Assembly: GCF_000721935.1 (NCBI RefSeq)
Contig: NZ_KL585389.1
Span: 61,598 to 67,955, forward strand
Direction: 5' to 3'
Length of the DNA stretch: 6,358 nucleotides
Source: Streptomyces sp. NRRL WC-3549
Lineage (GTDB): Bacteria > Actinomycetota > Actinomycetes > Streptomycetales > Streptomycetaceae
In this document: piece by piece, positions 5,260 through 6,358 of the stretch
Position numbering within the stretch: the first letter of the stretch is position 1
Layout: each line of letters starts with the position of its first letter
The notes under the pieces: generated by a model
Databases searched by the model: none
The model's input: only the letters and a program-made list of their open reading frames with translations
What the model was told of the DNA's origin: nothing
Translations under genes and position numbers: made by a program

Positions 5260-5800
5260 GCGGACTCGCGCTGATCCCCTCCACCCGGACCGTGAACTCG
5301 GCCTCCGGATGGTCGATCGCGTGCGAGATCTGACTGACGAGCCGCAGCAGGTGGTTCGGGTCGCTGCTGGTCACCATCGCGGTGGACGGACCGGAGGTCT
5401 CCACGGCCAGCACGAAATGGGGCCGGGCCGCCAGGACCGGGGTCAGCTCCGTCACGAAGTAGGCCACCACCGCGAGCGTGACCATCCACACGAAGGTGAC
5501 GAGCCCGCCGCCACCGCCGTCGCCCGGCCGCCCGATGGACGCGATGGACGTCGACAGCCAGATGACCACCGTGAGCCCCGTCGCCACCGAGATCGCCAGC
5601 ACCACCCGCTTGCAGAAGAGCGCGATCGCCTCCTTGCGCCGGGGGCGCAGGACGAAGGTGAAGACGCGGGCGATGTTCTGCAGCGGGTACGCGGCGCCTC
5701 CCACCCACAACAGCCGCTTACTGACCCGCAGATCCACCGCGTGCATCATCGGGGGCGGCGGGGCACCAGCAGGTCTCGGCGGTACGGACGGCGTCCCCAT
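5189..5800 (-). CDS. DUF6232-like two-helix membrane protein ending in the YHFGD/MYGG motif
   Basis: This is a 203-residue protein of the actinobacterial DUF6232 type, whose function is unknown. A proline-rich cytoplasmic leader (1-18) precedes VDLRVSKRLLWVGGAAYPLQNIARV (22-46), the family's characteristic segment. Two transmembrane helices follow (about 66-90 and 100-121) with a short Gly/Asp-rich turn between them. A soluble domain (about 125-180) reads like a small alpha/beta fold: HFVLAVETSG, then SSDPNHLLRLVSQISHAIDHPEAEFTV. The last 21 residues are the motif YHFGDxxxMYGGxGNxGxxH plus a final Ser, repeated at the start of the overlapping downstream gene. Both ends probably face the cytoplasm. 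The ATG at 5798-5800 is chosen because AGGGGGA (5806-5812) lies five bases upstream; an earlier start at 5836 would add 12 unlikely residues. It is first in a two-gene coupled unit. The DUF assignment is from memory of the family pattern. Confidence 0.8.
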   Translation of the reverse strand: MGTPSVPPRPAGAPPPPMMHAVDLRVSKRLLWVGGAAYPLQNIARVFTFVLRPRRKEAIALFCKRVVLAISVATGLTVVIWLSTSIASIGRPGDGGGGGLVTFVWMVTLAVVAYFVTELTPVLAARPHFVLAVETSGPSTAMVTSSDPNHLLRLVSQISHAIDHPEAEFTVRVEGISASPHIYHFGDNINMYGGSGNVGTAHS

Positions 5801-5828
5801 AACTGTCCCCCTGTGCCACACGCTTCCC

Positions 5829-5856
5829 GCCGGCACCGCAAGTGAGTGGTGCCGGC
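5829..5856. promoter_or_regulatory. Perfect 9-bp inverted repeat in the leader of the DUF6232-like gene
   Basis: GCCGGCACC (5829-5837) and GGTGCCGGC (5848-5856) are exact inverted copies around a 10-base AG-rich loop. The element lies 29-56 bases before the start codon and just downstream of the candidate promoter at 5873-5901, so it would be transcribed as a leader hairpin or act as a repressor site near the start of transcription. Its gap fits a dimeric DNA-binding protein with two half-sites about 19 bases centre to centre. Confidence 0.45.
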
Positions 5857-5872
5857 CCCGTCACGGGGGACC

Positions 5873-5901
5873 ATTAAGCACGCCGCTCCCCTCCAGGGCA
5901 A
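5873..5901 (-). promoter_or_regulatory. Candidate housekeeping promoter for the DUF6232-like operon
   Basis: On the minus strand TTGCCC (5896-5901) is followed by a 17-base spacer and CTTAAT (5873-5878). Each box matches four of six bases of the sigma-70/HrdB consensus, with ideal spacing. Transcription would begin near 5866, giving a leader of about 65 bases that contains the 9-bp inverted repeat. The region 5905-5950 is the only AT-richer patch in this part of the window. Confidence 0.4.
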
Positions 5902-5969
5902 GCGCCGATTGACCAATGCACCTTTCGTCCGGGCACGTTGGCGGAATATGGTCGCCGGCCGCGCTGCGG

Positions 5970-6005
5970 GGCCACGGGGCGCGGTACGGCCGTCGCCCCG
6001 TGGCC
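5970..6005 (-). terminator. Strong 12-bp hairpin, likely a transcription terminator
   Basis: GGCCACGGGGCG (5970-5981) and CGCCCCGTGGCC (5994-6005) are perfect inverted copies around a 12-base loop, with two further pairs beyond one mismatch. This is the strongest hairpin in the window. It sits six bases after a minus-strand TGA (6011-6013) that closes a short readable tail, as expected for a terminator of a minus-strand gene entering from the right. No U-tract follows. Confidence 0.5.
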
Positions 6006-6010
6006 GCGGG

Positions 6011-6030
6011 TCAGCGGACGAGTCCCCGGC
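6011..6030 (-). other. Possible orphaned 3' end of a minus-strand gene (RGLVR stop)
   Basis: Immediately left of the synthetic mosaic-end sequence, one minus frame reads RGLVR and TGA, followed six bases later by the strong hairpin. It may be the true C-terminus of the truncated ferredoxin reductase or of another gene whose body was lost at the chimeric join. Five codons are too few to identify it. Confidence 0.2.
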
Positions 6031-6047
6031 ATGTGTATAAGAGACAG
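6031..6047. other. Synthetic Tn5 mosaic-end (Nextera adapter) sequence: assembly artefact
   Basis: ATGTGTATAAGAGACAG matches the last 17 bases of the 19-base mosaic end (AGATGTGTATAAGAGACAG) used in Tn5 tagmentation libraries. The two preceding bases differ (GC instead of AG). The natural IS50 outer end (CTGACTCTTATACACAAGT in the other orientation) differs at internal and end positions, so this is the engineered version. It is AT-rich within very GC-rich DNA and interrupts the ferredoxin reductase frame. In such libraries genuine insert DNA starts right after GACAG, i.e. at 6048, where the reductase sequence indeed begins. Confidence 0.95.
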
Positions 6048-6358
6048 GCCCCTCCCGGCGCCCCAGGGCCCGTTCGGCCCGGTCGATCTCCGCGAGCCCC
6101 CGGGCGTCGACGAGAAGGCGGTTACGGCGCCGCGCCAGGCGACGGAAGGCCTTCGCCCCGTGCTCCGGTGCGGCGAGCCTGCCCGCGACGGCGTCGTCCA
6201 GCAGTGCGGTGACGGTCTCCTGGGCGCACGTCCGGTTCGCCCCGATGCCGCCGGACGGCCCGCGCTTGATCCAGCCCACGACGTACGTGCCTCGCTCGCC
6301 CGTCACCCGGCCGCCCTCGTGCGGCACCGTCCCGGTCGCCTCGTCGAACGGCAGCCCG
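6048..6358 (-). CDS. FprA-type NADPH:ferredoxin reductase, C-terminal part (both ends incomplete)
   Basis: About 103 residues are readable. GLPFDEATGTVPHEGGRV is followed by GTYVVGWIKRGPSGGIGANRTCAQETV, the FAD/NADPH-contacting GWIKRGP-x-G-x-IG-x-N block typical of adrenodoxin-reductase-like FprA enzymes. The helical tail has LLDDAV, then RLLVDARGLAEIDRAERALGRREG. These cytoplasmic flavoproteins move electrons from NADPH to ferredoxins, including those serving P450s. The N-terminal FAD and NADPH Rossmann domains lie beyond the right edge. On the left the frame runs into the mosaic-end sequence at 6047; the last whole genomic codon is GGG (6049-6051), and C6048 could be the first base of the Arg expected next (the family often reads G-R-P-R-x-K here). 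Roughly 15-20 residues of C-terminus are therefore missing by artefact rather than by biological truncation. Confidence 0.85.

Noticed and set aside
6031..6047. Remnant of a natural Tn5/IS50 insertion
   Set aside because: The 17 bases match the engineered mosaic end rather than the natural outer or inner end, and no transposase or partner end is present.

Overview
The window is very GC-rich DNA with GTG and ATG starts, short intergenic gaps and the gene families of a Streptomyces-type actinomycete. The gene complement (BlaI-type regulator, CYP105-like P450 remnant, FAD/Rieske oxidoreductase, flavodoxin-like reductase, small basic stress or 'plasmid stabilization' protein, XdhC, DUF6232-type membrane protein, FprA-type ferredoxin reductase) reads as chromosomal accessory or housekeeping-redox DNA. 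No integrase, transposase, CRISPR array, tRNA or rRNA was seen.

Layout. Positions 1-120 (minus) hold the first 40 codons of a BlaI/MecI-family repressor running off the left edge. Positions 217-548 (minus) hold the decayed C-terminal third of a cytochrome P450: the ExxR segment, the heme-cysteine loop and the LPVTW terminus survive in shifted frames. Positions 549-817 hold no gene I can support. Positions 818-2965 (minus) are a two-gene operon: an NAD(P)H/FMN-dependent flavodoxin-fold reductase followed 12 bases later by a DAO-family flavoprotein with a C-terminal Rieske [2Fe-2S] domain. Upstream of it lies a 108-residue, highly charged gene (3078-3404, minus) with a strong ribosome binding site and a near-consensus sigma-B-type stress promoter. 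Divergently, 3654-4734 (plus) encodes an XdhC molybdenum-cofactor maturation factor whose first 12 or so codons are out of frame with the rest.

Positions 4836-5800 (minus) are a translationally coupled pair: a two-helix DUF6232-like membrane protein whose C-terminus ends in a Gly/Asn-rich motif (YHFGDxxxMYGGxGNxGxxH), and a 118-residue soluble helical protein whose N-terminus starts with the same motif. This is the most interesting system here. The paired motifs look like a homotypic interaction tag and recall, by architecture only, the amyloid-type signalling motifs shared by adjacent genes in some bacterial immune or cell-death systems.

The right end (6048-6358, minus) is the C-terminal part of an FprA-type NADPH:ferredoxin reductase, cut off by a 17-base exact match to the synthetic Tn5 mosaic end used in Nextera libraries (6031-6047). 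The join there is almost certainly a library or assembly artefact, so gene order across it should not be trusted. Together the intact genes suggest redox and stress physiology (flavin, iron-sulfur and molybdenum enzymes) rather than one metabolic pathway.
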